This document shows, one piece after another, positions 34,263 through 42,518 of a stretch of 51,735 bases of DNA; position 1 is the stretch's first letter, and the number at the start of each line of letters is the position of its first letter. Position numbers and translations under genes: made by a program. Under the pieces are notes generated by a model. It was not told the DNA's origin. It saw only the letters and a program-made list of their open reading frames with translations, and did no database searches. The DNA is taken from NCBI GenBank assembly GCA_009782505.1, contig WRIW01000013.1:1-51735 (forward strand), read 5' to 3'. This stretch comes from Clostridiales bacterium (lineage in GTDB: Bacteria > Bacillota > Peptococcia > DRI-13 > UBA5745).

Positions 34263-34313
34263 ACGACGGTTTATCGCATCTTGCGCATAAAATATACGAG
34301 CCTCGTCGTTTTT
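34263..34313 (+). terminator. Possible terminator after the nucleotidyltransferase pair
   Basis: ACGACG (34263-34268) pairs with CGTCGT (34304-34309), followed by a T-run to 34313. The loop is long (35 bases), so it is a weak call. The rest of the 34231-34412 gap shows nothing else. Confidence 0.35.
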
Positions 34314-34412
34314 AACAGGCAACAACTCCTGGAAATGCGACCAGCATAATTGTTGCGCCAGCGTCGCAATCCATTGTTTACCGCACCCCCATTATGTCTG
34401 GCTGCAATTGTA

Positions 34413-34440
34413 TTGTCAACCATCCCTTATATGGTATACT
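34413..34440 (+). promoter_or_regulatory. Promoter of the MATE gene, apparently leaderless
   Basis: TTGTCA at 34413-34418, 16 bp, TATACT at 34435-34440 with TGG just before it. The predicted start point (about 34446-34448) coincides with the ATG at 34447, and no Shine-Dalgarno sequence is visible. Confidence 0.6.
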
Positions 34441-34446
34441 TATCCC

Positions 34447-35832
34447 ATGGGCGAGCAACACGTATTGAAAAAAAAATCCCTGGATCTTACGCAGGGCAAC
34501 GCTTTAAAGCTGATCATCCAGTTCGCGCTGCCTATACTGCTCTCGCAGTTCCTGCAGAACCTGTACAACAGCGCCGACTCCATCATCGCCGGCAACTATG
34601 TGGGCGTCACTGCATTGGCAGCCGTATCCTCCAGCGCGGATATCTCACATCTGCTCATCGGCTTCTTCGCCGGGGTCTCTTCCGGCGCGGGGGTGGTATT
34701 TGCCCGCTACTTTGGCGCGAAGGACTACAAGAATCTCCATACCGCCATCCATACTACCCTGTGCTTCGCAATCATCCTGGGCCTCGTCCTGGCTGCCGCC
34801 GGCATCCTCCTCACGCCTTTGCTTCTGCGCGTGGTAGCCTGCCCGGAGGACGTCTGGGACGAGGCTGCCCTGTACCTGCGCATCTACTTTATCGGCGTCC
34901 TCTTCTCCGCGATGTATAATGTCGCTTCGGGGGTGCTGCGCGCCGTGGGCAACTCCAGAGACCCCTTCCGCTACCTCGCCATCACCTGCGGCGTCAATAT
35001 CGTGCTGGACCTCATCGCCGTCGCCTGGCTGCGAATGGGCGTGGCGGGGCTAGCCCTGGCCACCATAGGGGCGCAGCTTCTGTCCGTCGCCCTCATCCTC
35101 AGGGATATGCTTCGCACGACGGACGTATACCGACTGAACCCCCGCGAGCTCCATATCGACAAGCCCACCTTGCTGACCGTGCTGGATCTGTCCCTGCCCG
35201 CCGGCGTCCAGTTTGCCATCATCTCCATCTCCAACCTCTTTGTACAACGCTATGTGAATCTGTTTGGCTCGGCGGCTATGGCGGGCATCGGCGCGGCGAA
35301 GAAGATCGACCGCTATGTGGGTATCATATCCAACTCCATCGGCTCGTCTTCCGCGACCTTCATCAGTCAGAACCTGGGCGCCAATCAAAACGACCGCGCC
35401 TTCCGGGGCCTGCGCGTCTGCCTCATGATCTGCGGCGGCGCCGTTTTGCTCATGGGGGTCCCCACCTACTTCTTCGCCCCGGTGGTCATCCGTGTGTTTA
35501 CCACCAACCCCGAGGCTATGGCGTACGGCGTAGCTATGGTGCGGGTGATGATGCCCTTGTTCTACCTCCAGTCCCTGTCCCAGGTGTTCACCAACGCCGT
35601 GCGGGGCTTCGGGAAGGCCAGGGCGGTGATGGTTCTGTCGCTCCTGGGCATGGTCGGCTGCCGCCAGCTTTTCCTGAATATATCCATGCGGCTCAATTTC
35701 ACCGTCTACAATGTCTTTTACGCATACCCCATAGGCTGGGGCTGCGGGTCTCTCTTCATCATACTGTATTTCCTGATCTGCGTCCGCCCGTATTATCGCG
35801 GGGACAGGGCGCCCCATGTACATGGAAGGTAG
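34447..35832 (+). CDS. MATE-family multidrug/organic cation efflux transporter
   Basis: 461 residues from ATG 34447, twelve membrane helices, full length. Typical segments: LKLIIQFALPILLSQFLQNL, NSADSIIAGNYVGVTALAAV, VFARYFGAKDY, TFISQNLGANQNDRA. Sodium or proton antiport is expected. The start falls at the predicted transcription start, so the mRNA may be leaderless; a TTG at 34465 is the alternative. The dehydratase gene follows after eight bases. Confidence 0.9.
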   Translation: MGEQHVLKKKSLDLTQGNALKLIIQFALPILLSQFLQNLYNSADSIIAGNYVGVTALAAVSSSADISHLLIGFFAGVSSGAGVVFARYFGAKDYKNLHTAIHTTLCFAIILGLVLAAAGILLTPLLLRVVACPEDVWDEAALYLRIYFIGVLFSAMYNVASGVLRAVGNSRDPFRYLAITCGVNIVLDLIAVAWLRMGVAGLALATIGAQLLSVALILRDMLRTTDVYRLNPRELHIDKPTLLTVLDLSLPAGVQFAIISISNLFVQRYVNLFGSAAMAGIGAAKKIDRYVGIISNSIGSSSATFISQNLGANQNDRAFRGLRVCLMICGGAVLLMGVPTYFFAPVVIRVFTTNPEAMAYGVAMVRVMMPLFYLQSLSQVFTNAVRGFGKARAVMVLSLLGMVGCRQLFLNISMRLNFTVYNVFYAYPIGWGCGSLFIILYFLICVRPYYRGDRAPHVHGR

Positions 35833-35839
35833 GTTACAT

Positions 35840-36811
35840 ATGACGAAACTGGTGGAGTTTGCCATGGTTCGGGAAGCAGCCGGGCGTATCCTGGGCAAGG
35901 TGGCGCGGACGCCCCTTTTACGCATGTCCCAGCTGGATAAGTTTTTCCGGGGCGCGGAGGTCTATGTCAAGCCCGAAAGCTTCCAGCCCATAGGCTCGTT
36001 TAAGCTCCGCGGCGCCACCAACAAGATACTGGATCTCACGGCAGGCGGCGGGAAGCTAAATGGCGTCATCACGGTCTCCTCGGGCAACCATGCCCAGGGC
36101 GTGGCTTACGCCGCGGCCAACGCGGGCCTGAAGGCTACCGTGGTCATGCCGGAGATCGCCTCCCCGCTGAAGGCGGACAAGACCCGGGCCCTGGGCGCCG
36201 AGGTCGTCATCTACGGGCAGAATAATAATGAGTCCGACGTAAAGGCTTTGGAGATCATGGAGCAGGAGGGCCTCAGCTTCGTCCACGCCTACAACGACCC
36301 CCTCATCATCGCCGGCCAGGGTACCGCCGGCATGGAGATCATGGAAGACGAGCCGGACATGGACGCGGTGGTATGCCCCGTGGGCGGCGGCGGGCTGATA
36401 TCCGGCGTCGCCCTGGCGGTGAAGTCCATGAGCCCCCGCGCGCTTATGTACGGCGTGGAGCCTGCCACCGTCCCCCGCTTCGCGGAAAGCCGCAAAGCCG
36501 GCGAGCTGCTGACCTTATATCCGGACAAGCTCACCATCGCCGACGGGACGCGCACGATGACCGCGAAAGAGCTGAACTACAACATGATCGCGGCTTACGT
36601 GGATCAGCTTGTGGACGTAGACGACGACTTGATCAGGGAGGCCCTGGCTCTGGCGACCTTCGAGGCAAGGCTGCTCGTGGAGCCCAGCTCCGCAATGACC
36701 TTTGCCGCCGCCTTATCCGGCAAAGTCCCCGTGGGCCCGGGCATGAAGATATGCTTCCTCCTGTCCGGGGGAAACATCAGCTTCGACGCGCTGAAAGAGC
36801 TCATTGGCTAA
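35840..36811 (+). CDS. PLP-dependent threonine/serine dehydratase-like protein
   Basis: 323 residues from ATG 35840 with GGAAGG nine bases upstream. Fold-type II PLP enzyme: Schiff-base Lys in PIGSFKLRGATNK, VSSGNHAQGVAYAA, phosphate loop VGGGGLISGVALA and CFLLSGGN at the end. No C-terminal ACT-like domain, so it resembles the catabolic (unregulated) threonine ammonia-lyase form rather than biosynthetic IlvA. Serine racemase or EutB-type activity is also possible. Cotranscribed with the MATE transporter. Confidence 0.88.
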   Translation: MTKLVEFAMVREAAGRILGKVARTPLLRMSQLDKFFRGAEVYVKPESFQPIGSFKLRGATNKILDLTAGGGKLNGVITVSSGNHAQGVAYAAANAGLKATVVMPEIASPLKADKTRALGAEVVIYGQNNNESDVKALEIMEQEGLSFVHAYNDPLIIAGQGTAGMEIMEDEPDMDAVVCPVGGGGLISGVALAVKSMSPRALMYGVEPATVPRFAESRKAGELLTLYPDKLTIADGTRTMTAKELNYNMIAAYVDQLVDVDDDLIREALALATFEARLLVEPSSAMTFAAALSGKVPVGPGMKICFLLSGGNISFDALKELIG

Positions 36812-36843
36812 GAAAACAAGCGTCAGTTCCAGATAAAAAGCAC

Positions 36844-37026
36844 ATACTCTCCGAGCGACTTTGGACGATACCGTCTCAAATCACGGGATAATCAGCCAAG
36901 AAGCCGTAATGCTGACAGGAAGTCAGCATAGGCGGAGCACGACAGGAAGTCGTGTCGTAGCCGTTAGGCTTCAAGCTTAGATTAGCCCGATGATTTGCAG
37001 GTATCGGTCAGGGAGCCGGAGAGTAT
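36844..37026. repeat. Palindromic element C2
   Basis: A 183-bp imperfect palindrome. Paired segments: ATACTCTCCG (36844-36853 / 37017-37026), CGATACC (36866-36872 / 37000-37006) and CAAATCA(T)CGGG (36877-36887 / 36986-36997). At the tip are two tandem hairpins with the same GACAGGAAGTC core: 36911-36927 and 36938-36954. It shares a segment of about 30 bases with element C1. It fills the convergent gap between the dehydratase and the isomerase gene. Confidence 0.78.
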
Positions 37027-37051
37027 ATTTTCTGTAAATGGAAGCGTATGT

Positions 37052-37858
37052 TTACCTCAGCATCCGCCGGACGGCGTGGGGGTAGTGGGCGAACACGACC
37101 CCCGGGTCTTCCAGGTCCGCCACCCACAGCTTCAGCCATTCCAAAACCGCGTAACCTTCATATCCGTCGTCCCGCAAGAGCCCCAGGGCTTCCTTCAGCG
37201 GGACGTCCCCGTATCCGAACATTTTATACGCGACCTCCCCGCCCTCCATGAGGGAATCCTTCACATGGGCATAACATATCCAATCCTTGAGGCGGCCATA
37301 TGTGTCCGAAGGCTTCTCCCCATAGAACCTGTATGGATGGTGGACATCCCAGAGTACGCCGATGTTGGCGTCGCCCAGCTTCTCCATGAGGGCGGCAGTC
37401 CTGCGTGAATCGGCATAAAGGCCGTTGGTCTCCACCAGCACCATGACCTCCTTATCCCCCGCAAGCCCGGATATCTCCTTTAGGTTTTCCTCGACCACCC
37501 CCTCGTCCACCTTGCCGCCGGGGCGGGCTTCCCTATCCGCCAGCACCCGGATGAAAGGCGTGTCCAGCAAAGCCGCCAGGTTGATGTAATCCCGCATTTC
37601 CGCCTGGGCCGCTTCCTGGCCGGTTCCATCGAAGATGAAGGCGGAGGTGCTCAGGCAGGGTATCTCCAGCTCCAGCTGGTCCAGCCTAAGCCTGATCTGG
37701 GGGCAGTTCTCCAGAGAGAATGTACGGGTGGAGGGAAGATATGTCTTGTTAGCCAGCCCTCTGAGCTCGATCCCGTCATAGCCCAGATCCTTTGCCGTGG
37801 CGACGACTTCATTCCAAAGCCAGTCGGGGCAGCCGATGGTAGAAAAACCGTATTTCAT
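37052..37858 (-). CDS. Sugar phosphate isomerase/epimerase-like TIM-barrel protein
   Basis: 268 residues; AP-endonuclease-2/xylose-isomerase-like barrel. Starts MKYGFSTIGCPDWLWNEVV; DLGYDGIELRG, VLVETNGLYADSRRTAALME, VLWDVHHPYRFYGE (Asp-His metal site) and YAVLEWLKLW (final Glu) give a plausible metal-binding set. The substrate is unknown. It lies 18 bases after the acyl-CoA ligase stop and would be under the same T-box. Confidence 0.82.
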   Translation of the reverse strand: MKYGFSTIGCPDWLWNEVVATAKDLGYDGIELRGLANKTYLPSTRTFSLENCPQIRLRLDQLELEIPCLSTSAFIFDGTGQEAAQAEMRDYINLAALLDTPFIRVLADREARPGGKVDEGVVEENLKEISGLAGDKEVMVLVETNGLYADSRRTAALMEKLGDANIGVLWDVHHPYRFYGEKPSDTYGRLKDWICYAHVKDSLMEGGEVAYKMFGYGDVPLKEALGLLRDDGYEGYAVLEWLKLWVADLEDPGVVFAHYPHAVRRMLR

Positions 37859-37876
37859 CGCAATCTCTCCTTTCCC

Positions 37877-39541
37877 TCACGCCGTCTCGACATTGGCTGC
37901 GTCCTGCAGTTTCAGGTCGCGCACCGCCATATCCCGAAGCTTGAATTTCTGTATCTTACCGCTGGCAGTCATGGGGAACTCCTCGATGTACGCCACATAC
38001 TTCGGCACCTTATGCCGGGCTATCCGCTGCCGGAGATACTCCCTGGCTTCGTCTTCGCTGAGGTCCGCCCCGGGCTTACGTATGATATACGCCATGACCT
38101 CCTCGCCGTAGGCCTCGCTGGGCACGCCTATCACTTGCACGTCCTGCACATCCGGATGGGTGTACAGGCATTCCTCGATCTCCTTAGGGTAGATGTTTTC
38201 CCCGCCCCGGATGATCATGTCCTTGATGCGCCCGGTGATCTTATAATACCCCTTTTCATCCACAGTCGCCAGGTCTCCCGAGTGGAGCCAGCCGTCGGGG
38301 GTGATGGCTGCGGCTGTGGCTTCCGGCATTTTGTAGTAGCCTTTCATGATATTGTATCCCCTGGCCATAAACTCCCCGGGGACGCCGGGGGGGCATATCT
38401 CCCCCGTCTCCGGGTCTACCACCTTCGTCTCGATGAAGGGCAGGTTCCTGCCCACCGTAGATACCCGTAATTCCAGGGAGTCGTCCGTAGTGGTCTGGGT
38501 GCAGCCGGGGGAGGCCTCGGTGAGCCCGTACACGATGGTGATTTCCGGCATATTCATCCGCTCCACCACCTGGCGCATGACCTTCACCGGGCAGGGGGAG
38601 CCTGCCATGATCCCCGTCCGCATATGGGAGAAGTCCGTCGCCGGGAAATCCGGATGCTCCATCATGGCGATGAACATCGTAGGGACGCCGTGAAAGGCGG
38701 TGCATTTCTCCTCATGGATAGTCTTCAGGACCGCCGCGGGGCTGAAGGCTTCCACCATGCACAGTGCGCCGGCGTGGGTAATGGAGGCCATGGTGGCCAG
38801 CACCAGGCCGAAGCAGTGAAACAGGGGCACGGTCAGGCACAGGCGGTCGGCGGGGCTGAACTTCATACAGTCGCCGATCGTCAAGCCGTTATTGACAATA
38901 TTTAAATGGGTGAGCATGACGCCCTTGGGGAAACCGGTGGTGCCGGAGGTGTACTGCATATTGACCACGTCGCCGAAGCTGCAAGCTCTCTGCGCGGCTT
39001 CCAGGGCTTCGTCGCCGACCTCCCTGCCCAACTCGGCCAGGGATTCCCAATTCAGCATGCCGTCGTGCCTGCCCCCGCCGCAGATGACGATATTCTTCAG
39101 GCGCGGCAGCCCGTCGCTCTCCCAGCAGCCCGGCTCGGCGCCTTCCAGCTCAGGCACAAGGTCGTTCATGATCGACACATAGTCGCTGTCTTTATAACCT
39201 TCGGTCATGACCAGGGTATGGGTATCCGACTGGCGCAGGAGGTATTCGGCTTCAAAGACCTTGTACGCCGTATTGACCGTCACCAGCACCGCGCCGATCT
39301 TCGCCGCCGCCCACAAGGCCAGCTGCCACTCCGGGACGTTCGTGCCCCACATGGAGACATGGTCCCCCTTCCCGACGCCAAGCCTCATCAAGCCTTTCGC
39401 CGTCAGGTTCACCAGATCGCGAAACTCCCGGTAAGTCGTCCGGAAGGGCCTGTCGTTGTACACGACGCAGTCCTGGTCCGGGAAGCGCTCGGCCTGGTAG
39501 TCCAGCAAATCCCCCAAGGTGATTTCCCATAACTTGTCCAT
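37877..39541 (-). CDS. AMP-forming acyl-CoA ligase
   Basis: 554 residues from ATG 39541 (MDKLWEITLGDLLDYQ); the longer frame runs through the T-box leader. ANL-superfamily motifs: MQYTSGTTGFPKGVMLTHLN (P-loop), VYGLTEASPGCTQT, GEFMARGYNIMKGYYK, DEKGYYKITGRIKDMIIRGGENIYPKEIEE and the catalytic Lys near SGKIQKFKLRD. It makes an acyl-CoA from a carboxylate, ATP and CoA; the chain specificity (short, branched or medium) is not readable. A T-box leader precedes it, so its expression should follow the charging of one tRNA. Confidence 0.93.
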   Translation of the reverse strand: MDKLWEITLGDLLDYQAERFPDQDCVVYNDRPFRTTYREFRDLVNLTAKGLMRLGVGKGDHVSMWGTNVPEWQLALWAAAKIGAVLVTVNTAYKVFEAEYLLRQSDTHTLVMTEGYKDSDYVSIMNDLVPELEGAEPGCWESDGLPRLKNIVICGGGRHDGMLNWESLAELGREVGDEALEAAQRACSFGDVVNMQYTSGTTGFPKGVMLTHLNIVNNGLTIGDCMKFSPADRLCLTVPLFHCFGLVLATMASITHAGALCMVEAFSPAAVLKTIHEEKCTAFHGVPTMFIAMMEHPDFPATDFSHMRTGIMAGSPCPVKVMRQVVERMNMPEITIVYGLTEASPGCTQTTTDDSLELRVSTVGRNLPFIETKVVDPETGEICPPGVPGEFMARGYNIMKGYYKMPEATAAAITPDGWLHSGDLATVDEKGYYKITGRIKDMIIRGGENIYPKEIEECLYTHPDVQDVQVIGVPSEAYGEEVMAYIIRKPGADLSEDEAREYLRQRIARHKVPKYVAYIEEFPMTASGKIQKFKLRDMAVRDLKLQDAANVETA

Positions 39542-39583
39542 GGTTCCCAACCTCTTTTCCTTCGATAAGTAACCGGATATAAT

Positions 39584-39828
39584 AAAAAACTTCCGCCGCC
39601 TCGCGTCACCGGTATAATGACGGCGAGAGACGAAAGATTTGCTTCCGCGGTACCACTCTCGTTGACGGCTTTGGGCCGCCCTCTTGAATTCTCTGAAATT
39701 GTAAGGCTCAGGGGTGAGCGGCGCCATATCCGGCCGCTGCCTCGCAGCATCCGGCAGCTCTCTGAAGTACCCTTGATATAGCGTTGTCCCCTTCGACGCC
39801 TTTACACCGGCGCGTTCGATTGATGTAT
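39584..39828 (-). promoter_or_regulatory. T-box leader upstream of the acyl-CoA ligase gene
   Basis: Minus-strand RNA from about 39828 to 39584. Stem I carries GAAGGGGACA, the AGAGAGC bulge and the GCTGCGAGGCAGC distal loop. Stem III is GGCGGC/GCCGTC. The T-box core GTGGTACCGCGG lies at 39656-39645, so the base facing the tRNA discriminator is U, fitting A73. The antiterminator competes with a long terminator stem (39590-39632) followed by TTTTTT at 39589-39584. The likely specifier is CUC (39718-39716, leucine), followed by the usual purine; this reading is moderately sure. Confidence 0.88.
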
Positions 39829-39834
39829 TCCGAA

Positions 39835-39863
39835 ATCATATACTTCTTTTTTTATCCTGTCAA
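39835..39863 (-). promoter_or_regulatory. Promoter of the T-box transcript
   Basis: Minus strand: perfect TTGACA (39863-39858), 17 bp, TATGAT (39840-39835). Start predicted near 39828. Confidence 0.8.
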
Positions 39864-39888
39864 GAAGTTTATTGCTTTCTATTCAGCG

Positions 39889-39944
39889 GTGGGCTGAGGC
39901 CGGAGTGCGCCTATCTGACGCGATGGTTCACAGCCTCAGCCCAC
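39889..39944. repeat. Small palindromic element D
   Basis: Perfect 12-bp arms GTGGGCTGAGGC (39889-39900) and 39933-39944 around a 32-base loop. The loop and arm include GCGATGGTTCACAGC (39920-39934), identical to 15804-15818 inside element A. It lies between the LCP stop and the T-box promoter. No T-run follows on the minus strand, so it is not a classical terminator of the LCP gene. Confidence 0.65.
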
Positions 39945-39957
39945 GGTGAAACAGGTT

Positions 39958-41157
39958 TTATTCGCCTTCATCGGCTTCGTCCTCAGGCTCCGGCGCTTCG
40001 CCCTGCGCTTCCACATCCGCTTCGGGCGGCGGCTCGGCGGCTTCTGCCCCTTCGCCCTGCTCCCCGCCGGCTTCCGTGCCTTCCGCCCATTCGCCGCCCT
40101 CCTGAGGCGGCTCTTCGCCATCTTCGTCTTCGTCGCCGCCTTCTTCAAGCAGAGCCGCTTCCTCCGCTTCCTTTTTTTGCCTTTCTTCGGCGGCTTTCGC
40201 TTCCTGGGCCTGCCGCAGGTACTCACGGTACTCAACCTCCGCTTCCCCTATAGGCAGCCCCAGCTCTTCCAGAAACGGCACATAGTACCATCCGCCCAGG
40301 AAGTAGTCGTTGATACCCGGAAGCACCCGGTTCTCCACCCCTTGATTCAGGATCGTCCTACCGTACTTAGCCAGGGTCAGTATCTCCTGCAGGCTGATGT
40401 TCGTCTCCATATAGGTCAGCGCCGTCCTGGCGACTGTAGGCAGCTTCAGTATGTTGGCCGGCGAGAGTATCATATCCGCCAGCTGGAGCAGGACTTCCTT
40501 CTGGCGCTCGGAGCGGTCCATGTCCGATAATCTCTCGTCCCGGTAGCGGACGTAGGCCAGGGCGTCGTATCCGTTCAGATGCTGCGCCGGGCCTTTTTTC
40601 AAGTCGATATTCTCCAGAGGCTTATACATGTCGATGGGCACGTCCACCGTCACGCCCCCCATCAGATCGACGAGGTCGATGGCTCCTTGAAAGTCCACCA
40701 CGGCATAGCGGTCGATGGCTACTTCCAGCAAGTCCTCCACCGCCCGGACGCTGCCTTCCGCGCCTTCGTAGCTGAACACCTCATTGATCTTACGCCATCT
40801 GTCCCTGAATCGCACCCTGGTGTCCCTGGGGATGGACAGGACGCAGGCGTAGTAGTCCTCCGGGTCGATGGTGATCAGCAGGATCGTATCCGTCCGCGAG
40901 CCTTCCGCCGGTTCGTCCTCCCTCCTGTCTAGGCCGAGAAGGAGGATGTCAAATTTATCCAATCCTGCGGCTACGGCAGGGGGCGGCGGCGCGCCTTCCA
41001 CCACCGGGAGCCTTACTTCCGGCTCCGGCAAAGTCAGGTAGGTTTCCTGCCATGTATTGGCAATCGCCACAACGGCAACGATTATTCCAAGGGTGATCAG
41101 TATCGCGTACTTTCTGCGAAACGACCATGCCTTGAGCTTTTTCCAAAGAGAAGCCAT
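39958..41157 (-). CDS. LytR-CpsA-Psr (LCP) family wall-polymer ligase
   Basis: 399 residues. Basic start, one membrane helix at about 18-36, then an extracellular LCP domain (about 68-240): ILLLGLDRREDEPAEGSRTDTILL, LSIPRDTRVRFRD, INEVFSYEG, YVRYRDERLSDMDRSERQKEVL. It attaches secondary polymers to peptidoglycan from polyprenyl carriers. The last 90 residues are a Glu/Asp/Pro/Ala-rich acidic tail, not a family feature. It ends the operon that starts with potA. Confidence 0.9.
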   Translation of the reverse strand: MASLWKKLKAWSFRRKYAILITLGIIVAVVAIANTWQETYLTLPEPEVRLPVVEGAPPPPAVAAGLDKFDILLLGLDRREDEPAEGSRTDTILLITIDPEDYYACVLSIPRDTRVRFRDRWRKINEVFSYEGAEGSVRAVEDLLEVAIDRYAVVDFQGAIDLVDLMGGVTVDVPIDMYKPLENIDLKKGPAQHLNGYDALAYVRYRDERLSDMDRSERQKEVLLQLADMILSPANILKLPTVARTALTYMETNISLQEILTLAKYGRTILNQGVENRVLPGINDYFLGGWYYVPFLEELGLPIGEAEVEYREYLRQAQEAKAAEERQKKEAEEAALLEEGGDEDEDGEEPPQEGGEWAEGTEAGGEQGEGAEAAEPPPEADVEAQGEAPEPEDEADEGE

Positions 41158-41171
41158 ATGCTGCTCCTGAA

Positions 41172-41378
41172 TTACTTCTTATCGTTTCGGGCGCTCTCGA
41201 AAGAAGAGCGTGAACGGGTCAGGATGGCCAGCCAATCCTCAAAGGTAAGCAGTTTTCCGATCTGGCTCAACCCGCCAAATAATCCGCCGACCTTCTCGGG
41301 ATAGGTTTCCTCCAGCATATCCAGCAGGGAACCGGTACTCGGCGCTTCTTCCCGTCTTCGACTGTCTGCCTCACTCAT
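41172..41378 (-). CDS. Small conserved-looking protein of unknown function
   Basis: 68 residues from ATG 41378 with GGGAGGATTT upstream. Charged start (MSEADSRRREEA) and the helical segment GSLLDMLEETYPEKVGGLFGGLSQIGKLL, then FEDWLAILTRSRSSFESARN. No signal peptide or known domain. It is spaced 14 bases from the LCP gene and 29 from potD, so it is probably a real cistron of the operon. Confidence 0.6.
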   Translation of the reverse strand: MSEADSRRREEAPSTGSLLDMLEETYPEKVGGLFGGLSQIGKLLTFEDWLAILTRSRSSFESARNDKK

Positions 41379-41407
41379 AAATCCTCCCGGTGTATCATTC
41401 GCTTTGT

Positions 41408-42451
41408 TTATCTGGCTAGTACCTCTGTCCATACCCGGTCATAGATAGCCAGGGTGTCCGATAGGTCCTCGAATACCTCCGACCCTTCCAGGTCGTCCTC
41501 TCCCGGATAAAACGCGATATCTTCCGTCAACTCCTCCGGCAGCTGCTCCCTTACCGACCACATTGGCGAGGCGTACTCGATGTACTCCACGTTCGCCAGC
41601 CCCACCTCCGTGCGGCACATGTAGTCGATAAACAGGTGGGCCGCCTCTATGTTTTGCGCCGTCTTTGGTATCACCATGGCGTCGACCCATATATTGGAGC
41701 CTTCTTTCGGTATGACATAATCCAAGTCTTCGTTGTAGCTCATGCAGTATGCCGCGTCCCCGGACCAAAACACAGCAAGGGCGGCTTCCTCGCCGATCAT
41801 CTTATCCTTCATCTCGTCCCCTACATAGGACAGCACCAGGGGCTTCTGCTCCAGCAAGGCGTCTCTCGCCGCCATGATCTCCCCTTCGTTTTTCGTATTG
41901 AGGGAGTATCCCAGCCTCTTCAGGGTGATCCCGATGGAGTCCCGCATGGAGTTGATCATGAATATCTTCTTCTCATACTTCGCATCCCAGAGGATGTCCC
42001 AGCTATCCACTTCCTCGTCTACCATCGCCGTATTGTACAAGATGCCCACCGTCCCCCACATGTACGGGACGGAGTACTGATTCCTCTCGTCGTAGGGAAG
42101 GTTTTTGAACCTGTCCTCGATATTGCCGTAGTTGGTGATCTTCGACCAGTCGATGGGGATAAGCATACCTTCGTTCGCCATCCTCCGTATCATATAGTCG
42201 GAAGGCACGGCTATGTCATACTTGCCGGAGCCTTTGTCGATTTTCACGTACATGTCTTCGTTGGTGTCGAATTCTTCGTATACGACCTTTATATTGTACT
42301 CCCGCTCGAAATCCTTGATGACCTGCGGGTCGATATAGTCGCCCCAGTTAAATACATTCAGGGTCTCCCTGCCGCCGCCGCAGCCCGCGGCCGACAGCAG
42401 CATGCTTCCGGCCAGGACGGCGCACAATACTGTCCTTACTCGTCTTTTCAC
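41408..42451 (-). CDS. potD: Spermidine/putrescine-binding lipoprotein
   Basis: 347 residues from GTG 42451 (a GTG at 42463 is equally possible; both have AG-rich sites). Lipoprotein signal RTVLCAVLAGSMLLSAAGC. Binding-protein body: LNVFNWGDYIDPQVIKDFEREY, GKYDIAVPSDYMI, PYMWGTVGILYNT, LAVFWSGDAAYCM. Captures polyamines outside the cell for PotABC. Last of the four pot genes. Confidence 0.94.
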   Translation of the reverse strand: MKRRVRTVLCAVLAGSMLLSAAGCGGGRETLNVFNWGDYIDPQVIKDFEREYNIKVVYEEFDTNEDMYVKIDKGSGKYDIAVPSDYMIRRMANEGMLIPIDWSKITNYGNIEDRFKNLPYDERNQYSVPYMWGTVGILYNTAMVDEEVDSWDILWDAKYEKKIFMINSMRDSIGITLKRLGYSLNTKNEGEIMAARDALLEQKPLVLSYVGDEMKDKMIGEEAALAVFWSGDAAYCMSYNEDLDYVIPKEGSNIWVDAMVIPKTAQNIEAAHLFIDYMCRTEVGLANVEYIEYASPMWSVREQLPEELTEDIAFYPGEDDLEGSEVFEDLSDTLAIYDRVWTEVLAR

Positions 42452-42518
42452 TGATTCTCCCACTCCCTCTCCTTTGTATATGATGTTGATAACGGTTAAT
42501 TTTATCACTTTTTCCGCG

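Noticed and set aside
36812-37051. A riboswitch after the dehydratase gene
   Set aside because: The structure lies in a convergent intergenic region, downstream of both genes, and shares sequence with element C1; a repeat element explains it better.
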